Below are positions 8,165-16,753 of a stretch of 35,393 bases of DNA, one piece after another. Within the stretch, counting starts at the first letter, position 1. Every line of letters starts with the position of its first letter. The DNA lies in the NCBI GenBank assembly GCA_026002265.1, contig BOBG01000010.1, forward strand, positions 1-35,393, given 5' to 3'. A program made the translations under genes and the position numbers. The notes under the pieces are model-generated. The model made no database searches, was not told the origin of the DNA, and was given only the letters and a program-made list of their open reading frames with translations. The stretch comes from Spirochaetia bacterium (GTDB lineage Bacteria; Spirochaetota; Spirochaetia; Treponematales; Breznakiellaceae).

Positions 8165-9904
8165 TCAAGAAACACAGAAAGCGGGGGCGATGCCATGCGC
8201 GTGGGCAGCACCGTAGTTGCCGGCATTACCAGTGCTGATCACATAGCAAAAGTGCGAGGAAGACCCGTAATACGGCGTTGCTAACCACCAATACTGACGG
8301 CTACCATTGTAACGTTTAACCCGGTAGGTAAACGATTTCTGAAAAATCGGAAAGTGGATCGGTGTAGCTGTTGTAGGCGTAAAACTCGTTCCATACCGCA
8401 AATCGACACCAAAGATTTGATTGCCAAAAACTTCTACCTCTGTCGGCAACCATACACTTCCAGTGTACCACGTATTCCCGGAATTATAGCCCGCCGGGAT
8501 ATATCGTTGGACTGGGTAAATATAATTGCCGCCGAGTGCGGCATTCAAGCCTGTCGCAAAAACACCGTCAAGATACGCTTTAATCGGCATTGCCGGGTAG
8601 CCGCCATCGGTAACGTTTGAGGTGTTCATCTGACGAGTCAATGGACAATTTCTGAAGGTAAATAGGATATGGTTTTGAGCATTTTCAGTAGAACCCATGG
8701 CTTTAAAGGTGTTAAACCCGGAAACTACCAGCCGCAGATTTTGATAAGAGGCATTCCACGCGTAAACGGTACCGTCTACTGTAAGCCCATTAGTCAAATC
8801 GAGATAATCACCAATCTGAATCGGATAGAAATTCGGCTTCCCGGTACCATTGCATTTTGTGTGAATAAGTGCCATAGCATCTGCGATAGTAGACACACCA
8901 AGAACATCTAGCAAGTTACGTCCATCGGTATACTCACCATAACTTTCCAAAATAACCGGATTTACCTGATATGCGCCATCACTTTCGCGTAGAGTGATCG
9001 TTTCTTGGTCCATACGCAGTGTCATGTCCGGATAAATGTCCCACGAATCATTTGCGCTTTCGTATTTTGCTAAGCCGGAGTAACCTTCTGCGGTAATATC
9101 ACAATTCTCAAGGCCATAGGTCGAGCCGTTGCGGAGCGCCGGATTATCCGCTAGATGCGGGAGTGTGCTTTCCAGCGGCCATTTCCCGATATAATCGACA
9201 TTTTCAGACGCGGCTATTCGTTGATCAGTGTATTCGTTAGCGGCTTCAAGTGTTTGAGTGTTAGAGTCGATCACTTGCTGTTTTAAGGTGTCAATTCCGC
9301 CTAAGAACATAGTACGGGCCGGTTCGGAAGTCCACAGCTCGTTTGCGGCACCCGGCACCGGTGCGGTTACCGGCAGTATATTCTCCGGGGGCAGTTCGGT
9401 TGCAAGAGGCGGGATAATTAGCTCCGCGAGCTTCACGTAGCCATCATCAGTCAACGGCGCAGTTCCCAACCCCGGCGTCCCCGATTTTACCACAAACACT
9501 GCCCGATTCCGCCGCTTTGTCGCTACGGTCGTAAACTGCTCGGCATCAAGACTCGGATCGTAAAAAGCGCGCTGGACATGATTAAACGACTGAATCTCCG
9601 GGATCACTTCGAGAATATCAATACGGTACTGATTTGCATCAGCAAGTGGTATCTGGATGTCATCGGACTGCTGGTCAAGAAATATCGGCACTTGAAGCGT
9701 CTGCCCTATACAGAACAGCCGATTCACAGATAGCACCATCGGCGCGACTTGCGTAATCTGCCCGCCGCTCACGATCATGTCAACGTCTGTCCGTTCTAAC
9801 AGCCCTTTCACTACAGCCGAATTCATAATAGTTTGCAGAAACGCAAAATCTACGTCCTCAGCCTTTATAATCTCATTCTCATACACTTTGCTACTTTCCA
9901 GCAT
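8165..9904 (-). CDS. DGR-diversified tail fibre / receptor-binding protein
   Basis: The protein has 579 residues. Residues 1-~316 are nearly identical to the sister fibre (9936-11669) and presumably attach to the baseplate. The unique C-terminal ~260 residues resemble DUF6273-type C-type-lectin-like domains (YLDGVFATGL...VWLPTEVEVFG... and the WWLATP motif followed by FCYV...APAFC). The variable repeat encodes the last ~30 residues: H, Y, I, G, Y, H and H stand where the template has Asn. The lectin fold displays such residues as a ligand-binding surface, so this protein should determine host or glycan specificity. ATG at 9904 with AAAGGAG upstream. A run of nine A lies just before that ribosome site. 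Confidence 0.92.
   Translation of the reverse strand: MLESSKVYENEIIKAEDVDFAFLQTIMNSAVVKGLLERTDVDMIVSGGQITQVAPMVLSVNRLFCIGQTLQVPIFLDQQSDDIQIPLADANQYRIDILEVIPEIQSFNHVQRAFYDPSLDAEQFTTVATKRRNRAVFVVKSGTPGLGTAPLTDDGYVKLAELIIPPLATELPPENILPVTAPVPGAANELWTSEPARTMFLGGIDTLKQQVIDSNTQTLEAANEYTDQRIAASENVDYIGKWPLESTLPHLADNPALRNGSTYGLENCDITAEGYSGLAKYESANDSWDIYPDMTLRMDQETITLRESDGAYQVNPVILESYGEYTDGRNLLDVLGVSTIADAMALIHTKCNGTGKPNFYPIQIGDYLDLTNGLTVDGTVYAWNASYQNLRLVVSGFNTFKAMGSTENAQNHILFTFRNCPLTRQMNTSNVTDGGYPAMPIKAYLDGVFATGLNAALGGNYIYPVQRYIPAGYNSGNTWYTGSVWLPTEVEVFGNQIFGVDLRYGTSFTPTTATPIHFPIFQKSFTYRVKRYNGSRQYWWLATPYYGSSSHFCYVISTGNAGNYGAAHAHGIAPAFCVS
8178..8260 (-). repeat. DGR variable repeat (VR) at the fibre C-terminus
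   Basis: The acceptor site of mutagenic homing ends 11 codons or fewer from the stop. The G/C-rich 3' end in coding sense (GGCATCGCCCCCG) is identical in TR and VR and acts as the initiation-of-homing (IMH) type boundary. Just beyond it TR reads GAT TTT TAA and VR reads GCT TTC TGT. Eight of eight core differences are at template A: three or four give A to C, two or three A to T, and one codon shows two A to G changes. Upstream of 8260 the fibre encodes WWLATPYYG, for which the present TR has no matching sequence. Confidence 0.95.
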
Positions 9905-9906
9905 AA
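8956..9906 (-). repeat. Copy 1 of a 951-bp fibre 5' duplication
   Basis: Nearly identical to 10721-11671 at a constant offset of 1765 bases, in the same orientation. It covers the start codon and ~316 codons. Only scattered single-base differences are seen (for example in the codons around the TDQR(I/V)AASEN segment). Similarity stops abruptly at both ends, after ATG on one side and inside the codons after AYQVNP on the other. Confidence 0.95.
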
Positions 9907-9935
9907 CTTTACAACTCCTTTTTTTTTGTAGTTCG

Positions 9936-11669
9936 TTAAATATAATAAGGATATATTGTAGGTAAAGTTAAATACACTTCAATCGGTTCCCCGCCGGATA
10001 CCGGTATTCCTACAACTTTGAACGTACCACCATTTGCAAGCGTTCTATCAGCAGTTTCACCGACTGCACTTTCAGGGCTTGCTACTTTACCGGCCTGTAA
10101 CTGTAATTCCGCGTCAGTCGCCCGTAAAGTCTCGACTGCAATAGCATCGCTTAATTCGGTCTCGTCGATAAAATCTAGATTATCAGAGAAATATGTCCAT
10201 TCTTTAACTGTATTTGAACCAATCCATTGCCAGACTCCATTGTATGACGTTAAATCCGGATACAAATCAGGATCCGGTGTAGTCGGGTCTTTAATAACCC
10301 GGCAGAGATACGTACCATTTTGATTGTCAGGTGTCGGTAAATCCGCTTTTGTCTTAACTGCGGAGAACCACGCTTGGTTAGCAAGTTGAGCTTGTGTTAT
10401 TTTTTGATCAACATCGGTACTATTTGCTTTTAACGGCAAAGTTTCGTTAATCGTATCAATCTGGTTTTGTAGCCCTGAAATATCGACCGGCTCTCCAGCA
10501 ATTATTGCAGCCTCTGCTTGAGTCAACAATCTATCAGTGCCATGTTTATCAATTTTATTGTCAAGATCGGCATCGATACCATCAACAATAGTTTGAATAC
10601 TCTTACCTGTGTCTACATAGCTTAAAACTGCTTGCACTGCCGAAGCGAGGTCTGACACCGGGATTCCTGTTGGAGGTTTTTGATAACCAGTAGAGCCTAT
10701 CTCGATTTTTTCGACCAGTTCCGGATTTACCTGATATGCGCCATCACTTTCGCGTAGAGTGATCGTTTCTTGGTCCATACGCAGTGTCATGTCCGGATAA
10801 ATGTCCCACGAATCATTTGCGCTTTCGTATTTTGCTAAGCCGGAGTAACCTTCTGCGGTAATATCACAATTCTCAAGGCCATAGGTCGAGCCGTTGCGGA
10901 GCGCCGGATTATCCGCTAGATGCGGGAGTGTGCTTTCCAGCGGCCATTTCCCGATATAATCGACATTTTCAGACGCGGCTACTCGCTGATCAGTGTATTC
11001 GTTAGCGGCTTCAAGTGTTTGAGTGTTAGAGTCGATCACTTGCTGTTTTAAGGTGTCAATTCCGCCTAAGAACATGGTACGGGCCGGTTCGGAAGTCCAT
11101 AGCTCGTTTGCGGCACCCGGCACCGGTGCGGTTACCGGCAGTATATTCTCCGGGGGCAGTTCGGTTGCAAGAGGCGGGATAATTAGCTCCGCGAGCTTCA
11201 CGTAGCCATCATCAGTCAACGGCGCAGTTCCCAACCCCGGCGTCCCCGATTTTACCACAAACACTGCCCGATTCCGCCGCTTTGTCGCTACGGTCGTAAA
11301 CTGCTCGGCATCAAGACTCGGATCGTAAAAAGCGCGCTGGACATGATTAAACGACTGAATCTCCGGGATCACTTCGAGAATATCAATACGGTACTGATTT
11401 GCATCAGCAAGTGGTATCTGGATGTCATCGGACTGCTGGTCAAGAAATATCGGCACTTGAAGCGTCTGCCCTATACAGAATAGCCGATTCACAGATAGCA
11501 CCATCGGCGCGACTTGCGTAATCTGCCCGCCGCTCACGATCATGTCAACGTCTGTCCGTTCTAACAGCCCTTTCACTACAGCCGAATTCATAATAGTTTG
11601 CAGAAACGCAAAATCTACGTCCTCAGCCTTTATAATCTCATTCTCATACACTTTGCTACTTTCCAGCAT
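9936..11669 (-). CDS. Second tail fibre protein (sister of the DGR-targeted fibre)
   Basis: The protein has 577 residues. The N-terminal ~316 residues are shared with the DGR fibre: a beta-rich attachment part with APMVLSVNRLFCIGQ and a helical trimerisation-like stretch. The C-terminal part is unrelated: short helices with LQNQIDTINETLPLKANSTDVDQKITQAQ (coiled coil), then a beta domain including 'GTYLCRVIKDPTT' that resembles distal fibre repeats. It has no VR and no lectin-like end. GGAGG ribosome site. The start overlaps the upstream tail gene by 14 bases. The two fibres probably share one baseplate socket and give either two simultaneous specificities or a fixed arm beside a variable arm. 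Confidence 0.88.
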   Translation of the reverse strand: MLESSKVYENEIIKAEDVDFAFLQTIMNSAVVKGLLERTDVDMIVSGGQITQVAPMVLSVNRLFCIGQTLQVPIFLDQQSDDIQIPLADANQYRIDILEVIPEIQSFNHVQRAFYDPSLDAEQFTTVATKRRNRAVFVVKSGTPGLGTAPLTDDGYVKLAELIIPPLATELPPENILPVTAPVPGAANELWTSEPARTMFLGGIDTLKQQVIDSNTQTLEAANEYTDQRVAASENVDYIGKWPLESTLPHLADNPALRNGSTYGLENCDITAEGYSGLAKYESANDSWDIYPDMTLRMDQETITLRESDGAYQVNPELVEKIEIGSTGYQKPPTGIPVSDLASAVQAVLSYVDTGKSIQTIVDGIDADLDNKIDKHGTDRLLTQAEAAIIAGEPVDISGLQNQIDTINETLPLKANSTDVDQKITQAQLANQAWFSAVKTKADLPTPDNQNGTYLCRVIKDPTTPDPDLYPDLTSYNGVWQWIGSNTVKEWTYFSDNLDFIDETELSDAIAVETLRATDAELQLQAGKVASPESAVGETADRTLANGGTFKVVGIPVSGGEPIEVYLTLPTIYPYYI

Positions 11670-11671
11670 AA
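10721..11671 (-). repeat. Copy 2 of the 951-bp fibre 5' duplication
   Basis: Partner of 8956-9906. Direct orientation means homologous recombination would delete the 1765-bp segment between, fusing the second fibre's upstream context to the DGR fibre's C-terminus. High identity over the full length indicates recent duplication or ongoing gene conversion. Confidence 0.95.
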
Positions 11672-13002
11672 GCTCCTACCTCCGATTCTATATTTTCAGA
11701 AAAATATCGTATTCCTACCGGGTGAAGTATATCAAATAACGTATCATAAAAAGTAGTCGTTAACACTAGAAAGAAACTTTCGTCAAAATAACTTTCATTC
11801 AGATAGTCAATTATTTCCGGATTCGGGTCTTCATTCCCTGCGGCCATGTGGTACGTTTTACCTACACGCGGGCGGCCCTTTGTTACGGCAAAAAAGCTAT
11901 ATCCAAAATGACTTTGCCGGCGATAATTGATTATTCCCGGATCCGGATCTCGATCCCCTTTTGATAAATACCACTGGCGAGGCGCTGTACTATAATCTTG
12001 AAAATACAGCAGTATTGTATAGGTAGGATAGGGTAATTTATGGAATAACCGGACATAATCTACGTACACATCACTATCACCAGCATTGACGATATTAAAA
12101 GTGATAGTATCATGGTCCGGTACCACTATGAAGAAATAACGGTCGCTCCATTCTTTGAACGTGTCAATCGTTGTATATTGTTTGCTATTCACGATCAACG
12201 TATCCTGCCATGTAAGAATATGTTTATCCGCGTTAAAATATTTTCCGCTCCTATTTCGTATTATTACTCCAGATTCGCCCCTCGTAACATAATGTAACGT
12301 ATAATTCCCGGCTTGCAATCCGGAAACCGTTTGTTGTGCGGTAGAGCCTAGCCGCAACCCTTCCTGATCCCAAGCGAAATAACTGTCATCGAAATAACTT
12401 TCGGACCGGTAATCAGGTATTCCGGAATCTGGGTCTTGCGAGCCGTGTGACAAATACCATTGTTTAAGAAGAGTGCCACGGTCCTGGAACGGCGGTAACA
12501 ATACACAATGGCCGCCAGAAAAAGCATCGTTCGCATCGTTAGAAACGGACGCTCCGTTAGACAGAGACCATTGAGAGTTGGTATCTTCAAAATCACCATC
12601 ACCGATAAGATTATTAGCACTGTCATCGGTATTTTCTATGATAAAGCAATGCGCTGCTTTGGTATACTTGGCAATAGCCGCGGATATGTCCCACCGAGTC
12701 CCCCATACATTTCCATTATTTCGAGATGTAAACGCAAGTACTCGTTGTACATAATCGCTATTTAATTCCCCATGATAAGGGACAAGCTTTGTGAATAGTT
12801 TCCCGACACGAACTGCCGCGCTATCCGGTAACTGCGAAAATGTCTCTTTTTGAATTAAGTCATCGGAAGCTTCTTTAAAAGACTGTATCTCATTATTGAT
12901 AGCACCTTCCCCGTCGAAAGTGGAGAACAGTGCCTCAATAAATGGATCGCCTTTATTGATCCCGCTTGGTAAATTGTCTAATAAGCTTCGTTTTGTATCC
13001 AT
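11656..13002 (-). CDS. Baseplate/tail protein with carbohydrate-binding-like insert
   Basis: The protein has 448 residues. The N-terminal ~125 residues (ending in a helical NGNVWGTRWDISAAIAKYTK) resemble the distal baseplate 'tail protein I / DUF2313-like' position between baseplate J and the fibres, where this gene lies. Residues ~130-330 look like a jelly-roll carbohydrate-binding module (NNLIGDGDFEDTNSQWS... at the start; VYVDYVRLFHK at the end). A ~35-residue motif (WYLSxGxxDPDxGIxxY...SYFDxSFF) occurs three times: once inside the jelly roll and twice in tandem near the C-terminus. ATG with AAGG upstream. Likely links the wedge to the fibres and may bind cell-surface sugar. Confidence 0.65.
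   Translation of the reverse strand: MDTKRSLLDNLPSGINKGDPFIEALFSTFDGEGAINNEIQSFKEASDDLIQKETFSQLPDSAAVRVGKLFTKLVPYHGELNSDYVQRVLAFTSRNNGNVWGTRWDISAAIAKYTKAAHCFIIENTDDSANNLIGDGDFEDTNSQWSLSNGASVSNDANDAFSGGHCVLLPPFQDRGTLLKQWYLSHGSQDPDSGIPDYRSESYFDDSYFAWDQEGLRLGSTAQQTVSGLQAGNYTLHYVTRGESGVIIRNRSGKYFNADKHILTWQDTLIVNSKQYTTIDTFKEWSDRYFFIVVPDHDTITFNIVNAGDSDVYVDYVRLFHKLPYPTYTILLYFQDYSTAPRQWYLSKGDRDPDPGIINYRRQSHFGYSFFAVTKGRPRVGKTYHMAAGNEDPNPEIIDYLNESYFDESFFLVLTTTFYDTLFDILHPVGIRYFSENIESEVGAYAGK
11756..12467 (-). repeat. Three copies of a ~105-bp coding repeat (WYLS-DPD-SYFD motif)
   Basis: Copies lie at about 12360-12467, 11871-11979 and 11756-11859. They share WYLS(or YHMA)-x-G-x-x-D-P-(D/N)-x-(G/E)-I-x-x-Y, then S-(Y/H)-F-x-x-S-(Y/F)-F. 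The first is separated from the others by the jelly-roll-like half. I do not recognise the motif. The regular Tyr/Trp/Asp content suggests a small ligand- or calcium-binding loop repeat. Confidence 0.8.
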
Positions 13003-13006
13003 AACC

Positions 13007-14098
13007 TTATGCGCCGATTGAAACTAAATAATTCCGTATACGGAGGATTTGATTCGCTTGTATCTCCATATTTTCATATGGAGATTGTACTTCTACGTCT
13101 CGTACGAATGACGTTTTTTTTATCTCAACAATCAAATCGGATTTCAAATAACTTTTTCCGATAGGGAATGTGTTGATAAATTCTTTTATTTGATTCTCCA
13201 CTATTTGTATCATAACCGAATGTTCTATTTTATCTAAATTCACATCATAAGCTACGTAAATAGTAACAAACACGTCTATCAAAAAAATATCAGGCGCACG
13301 ATATTCAATATTTATTCCGGGTGAACGGTACCCATTTTCGTTCCCGGAATTATTACCGTCAATACTATCAGATATTTTCTGCACCGATTCCGGTGATATA
13401 GTTCCGGTCCCATCTTCCAAGTATAAGGTTATATTCCACAATCCAGCTTTCGGTGGAAAATTTTCTTGAATATAATAAGAATTAACAAGATCGCTTTTGC
13501 GTAATACTGATTCAAACCCATATTTATTCGTACGCTGCAAGCCCAATATAAAATCGGAAAATCTTTCGAGGTATTGAGACCATGTTTCACCGTCAGTACC
13601 GCCAGTTGTCGCATTATCATTATTGACTGCCACAATTCCACTACTAACAGTCGATTTAATTTCATTTATAGATTTGGAGCTAACATTATAAGTATGTCCC
13701 ACGTTTGTTGCCGAGATAGGCACCGGTAAAGAATTAAGTAGTCCCGCGGGTATAATAGCATCGTGCGAAGTGCTAAATATCAATTCACCACTCCCGATAA
13801 GTGTCGCGCGAGGAATACCCGTATCAAATGCAACGGATTTTTCTCTTGAAAATACAACAAACCCAGAGGCACGCGTTCCTTCGTTTTTTTTGAAGTCAAA
13901 CATTGACATCGGAACATTTTTTAAGTAGGTGACGAAGCCAACGTTACAACGTATATACAGTGTAGTCAATTCAATCGAAACCGCCTCAATAAACGAAGCT
14001 ATCACACTGCCCGCGTTAAAATCGGTTACCTCTTCTTGATGAGCGATAACATAATCGGTCATTTGCTTATACAATTCTTTATATGATTTCACTTGCAT
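13007..14098 (-). CDS. Baseplate J-like protein (wedge)
   Basis: The protein has 363 residues with the typical order of the baseplate J family: N-terminal helix pair (SYKELYKQMTDYVIAHQEEVTDFNAGSV with the 'TDFNxGS' motif), 'RASGFVVF' beta segment, a 'GGTDGETWSQYLERF' motif (family: GGtDeEsxexyrxR), and C-terminal alternating strands with 'FPIGKSYLKSDL'. It forms the inner wedge of contractile-tail baseplates with the gp25-like protein, which is encoded directly upstream with a 1-base ATG/TAA overlap. Confidence 0.88.
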   Translation of the reverse strand: MQVKSYKELYKQMTDYVIAHQEEVTDFNAGSVIASFIEAVSIELTTLYIRCNVGFVTYLKNVPMSMFDFKKNEGTRASGFVVFSREKSVAFDTGIPRATLIGSGELIFSTSHDAIIPAGLLNSLPVPISATNVGHTYNVSSKSINEIKSTVSSGIVAVNNDNATTGGTDGETWSQYLERFSDFILGLQRTNKYGFESVLRKSDLVNSYYIQENFPPKAGLWNITLYLEDGTGTISPESVQKISDSIDGNNSGNENGYRSPGINIEYRAPDIFLIDVFVTIYVAYDVNLDKIEHSVMIQIVENQIKEFINTFPIGKSYLKSDLIVEIKKTSFVRDVEVQSPYENMEIQANQILRIRNYLVSIGA

Positions 14099-16074
14099 TA
14101 GATTTTCTCCTTGATTGAAACGACATTCCCCTGAATTGTTGTGAACCGTACGAATATGTCTATAATATCACCTTTTGTTGTAAATTGTATATCATTTATT
14201 GTTTTCACACGAGGGTCTTGCATAACCGTATTATATATACTCCCTGTGATAAAATTGATGCCAGCCAGCGGATTGCCGATATTTGTGATAATACCATAGG
14301 TCTGCAACCGAATTCGTTTAGTAACATTTTCACGGAGTCGTAATAATATCGCTTGGCTTATGTTTCCTGTCCCGGTCACTAGTGCGACTCCGTCACTCTT
14401 TAATTTGACATTCCCTAATTCATCAAGCGCAATATCTCTCCCTAGCGGTTCGTGTCTATCGGTAAAATCATAAATCCTATTTGCCAAATCATTATTACCC
14501 ATAAACACTTCCGGGATTGATAATATATCACCCGGTTGCACATCATCAAACGATACTAGCCCGTTAAATTCTAATAAAACACTTGTAAAATCAGCGGATC
14601 CTAAGTATTTATTCGCTAGCCGGTCAGCGGTATCACCGTGCCTCACGATAACTAACATTGAGCTATTCTTTGCGTATTGACTGGTACCAACCGATAACGT
14701 GTTTTCTTCATATAATTTCCTGATAGTGTCGTCAACGAGAATCTGTAATGTATCGACATATTCAAATAATAACGCGATAAACTCTTCATTGTCTATTGCG
14801 TATGTGTCAACTATATATTCCGGCAATATTTCAAATGCACCGGTTATTATACTATCTAAAAATTGTCGTATACGTGAAACTTCCCAGGCTATACTTTTCC
14901 AACTTGCTAGAGAATCGAGCATTGACAATGAGTTATTATTCGGTTCCGATACTATCTCTTCAAAATAATTCGATGTTTTAGAAGTATTGCCTGAATTTTT
15001 CAATAACCTTTTATTTATTATAGTATCAATAGTATTTTTTATCACTTGCATAGCATCTATTATCTTCTGTATAGGGACTGATATTGAAGCAAACTCGGTA
15101 CTAACATACCGTGATTTCATTTGTGATAAAATACCTTCAATGCTTTTAGTAATAATAGGTACAGCCGTTAAGCGTTCTGATTCTTCAGTTCTTTTTGTTA
15201 TTACCATTTTAATGGCTGATTCAGTCTCGGAAGATTCTTTTATTTTACTCCTTATTTTCTTTAACGATTGCACAGATGCGTCAATGCTAGATAGTGAACG
15301 CCGCATTTCATGCTCTCTAGCTTTTGTATTCTTTGCAGCAGTATTCACAGCATGATATAACGCAGACTGAGCCGTTGCTACAGACGTGTTGATTGAATCA
15401 AGTGCATTAGTAGCAATTTCCACTGATTCGTTAGCTAGTGCCTGAGCAAGCGCATCAAACAAATCAGACATTCCTTCGTACGGCTCTGTCCCTTGTAATT
15501 CCGACTCTATTTCGTCTAAACCGGAACGTACACTAGAATCATCGCCACTAATGACCGATTCTTTAATCTTTTCCAACTGTTGCACTGTTACAGGATACGT
15601 CCCGATACCAGCTATATATTCCTGTATTGTATTCAAATCCGATAACACAGCGTCTACATCTCCGGATAATAATTCGTTACGAGCGGCTAAAAATATAGTT
15701 TTAACACCGGCATACACTACTGTCTCAAAAAAATCACCTAATCCGTTAGATAACGCTTGTCCTGCCTCAACAAATGCTTCCATATTTAATAATTCTTTTG
15801 CAGTTTCAATTATGTCAATCGCACCTTTTACAATCGCAACTGTCGTTTTGAAGTAATACCACACCTTTGAACGTTCCAGCGTTTCCCGCGCCTTTCTCAT
15901 GGCCGCCGTAGCGTTATCGGCAACGGTATCAAGCGCAGCTTTTGTATCTTCACTTATTCGCTTTAAACTACACGCTGCTAGTGCGCTTTGTTTTAAGACT
16001 GATGCCGTGTCAAGTATTCCTTGTACACCTTTTTCAGCATCGAGTATTTGTTCCTCGACCGGTTTCTCTGCCAT
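14098..16074 (-). CDS. LysM - gp25-like baseplate wedge fusion with long helical N-terminus
   Basis: The protein has 658 residues. Residues 1-~470 are helical, serine/alanine-rich and coiled-coil-like. Residues ~472-521 form a LysM-like module (MLVIVRHGDTADRLANKYLG ... QPGDILSIP). Residues ~545-658 match gp25/GpW wedge proteins (LGRDIALDELGNVKLKSDG...GTGNISQAILLRLREN...YG). LysM and gp25 modules are usually separate, much smaller proteins (gp25 is ~110-150 residues), so this is an unusual fusion. The long helical part has no recognised function and might extend across the wedge. A ribosome site AGGA lies upstream of the ATG. Confidence 0.8.
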   Translation of the reverse strand: MAEKPVEEQILDAEKGVQGILDTASVLKQSALAACSLKRISEDTKAALDTVADNATAAMRKARETLERSKVWYYFKTTVAIVKGAIDIIETAKELLNMEAFVEAGQALSNGLGDFFETVVYAGVKTIFLAARNELLSGDVDAVLSDLNTIQEYIAGIGTYPVTVQQLEKIKESVISGDDSSVRSGLDEIESELQGTEPYEGMSDLFDALAQALANESVEIATNALDSINTSVATAQSALYHAVNTAAKNTKAREHEMRRSLSSIDASVQSLKKIRSKIKESSETESAIKMVITKRTEESERLTAVPIITKSIEGILSQMKSRYVSTEFASISVPIQKIIDAMQVIKNTIDTIINKRLLKNSGNTSKTSNYFEEIVSEPNNNSLSMLDSLASWKSIAWEVSRIRQFLDSIITGAFEILPEYIVDTYAIDNEEFIALLFEYVDTLQILVDDTIRKLYEENTLSVGTSQYAKNSSMLVIVRHGDTADRLANKYLGSADFTSVLLEFNGLVSFDDVQPGDILSIPEVFMGNNDLANRIYDFTDRHEPLGRDIALDELGNVKLKSDGVALVTGTGNISQAILLRLRENVTKRIRLQTYGIITNIGNPLAGINFITGSIYNTVMQDPRVKTINDIQFTTKGDIIDIFVRFTTIQGNVVSIKEKI

Positions 16075-16084
16075 GACCGTATTC

Positions 16085-16753
16085 CTATTGACTACCTATT
16101 TGCTTTCCTATGTTATTGATAACATCACCCATAGCCGAGGCTTGAGACGCAATATCAGTACTCATATTCACTGTCATTTCCACTCTCGCACTCTCGGTAA
16201 CAGAGGCCCCGCTACTTCCTTTGTCTATAGACTCGTAGGGAGTTACCGCGATATTTGAATCACTCTGCATCGAAGATTCTGAGGATTCGGTATATCCAGT
16301 AAATTCTATTGTATAGTTGTAGGTAAAAGGCCGTTCCTTGCTTCTGCGTATCTTAAAATCGCCGATTGCCACCTGCCAGCTATTGCCTTGCCGACCAGAT
16401 TTAGATAAATCATAGAGAAAGACCTTTTTATCTAAATTTTCTTTACCAGTTTTATACTTCACCAATAAATCACGCAACAGATAGATTTCGTCCTCGCCGG
16501 ATAACCATGACTCGCTTCCTGCCTTATAAATCAATTTTAAGGATTGATTTATCGTTGAGCCGGATAACACTATCCGCACAGCGTCAACCCCATACTCATC
16601 TATATGCAACCCGCCAAAAGTTTTTGTTTCTGTTTTCCGTTGTGTATACGTTAATTCTTCACTTTCCGGCGGTACTGAAAAAGTAAACGATTCCTCCGGG
16701 AACTCTAGCATATACGACTTTTTATAGACATCGGTGACGAGTTTGTTTGCCAT
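16085..16753 (-). CDS. Baseplate/tail protein (XkdP-like position)
   Basis: The protein has 222 residues. N-terminal 'FSVPPESEELTYTQRKTETKTFGG' and 'RIVLSGSTINQ' are like tail-tip proteins that adapt tape measure and hub in contractile systems (XkdP/gp53-related), usually followed by a LysM, which here lies in the next gene product. The C-terminal 60 residues are Ser/Ala-rich. A GGGGGT ribosome site lies in the end of the spike gene. The assignment rests on position and motif resemblance. Confidence 0.6.
   Translation of the reverse strand: MANKLVTDVYKKSYMLEFPEESFTFSVPPESEELTYTQRKTETKTFGGLHIDEYGVDAVRIVLSGSTINQSLKLIYKAGSESWLSGEDEIYLLRDLLVKYKTGKENLDKKVFLYDLSKSGRQGNSWQVAIGDFKIRRSKERPFTYNYTIEFTGYTESSESSMQSDSNIAVTPYESIDKGSSGASVTESARVEMTVNMSTDIASQASAMGDVINNIGKQIGSQ

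Noticed and set aside
11023..11205. Matching plus-strand 60-residue frames at 9258-9440 and 11023-11205
   Set aside because: They are antisense shadows of the duplicated fibre stem, identical only because the 951-bp segment is duplicated.
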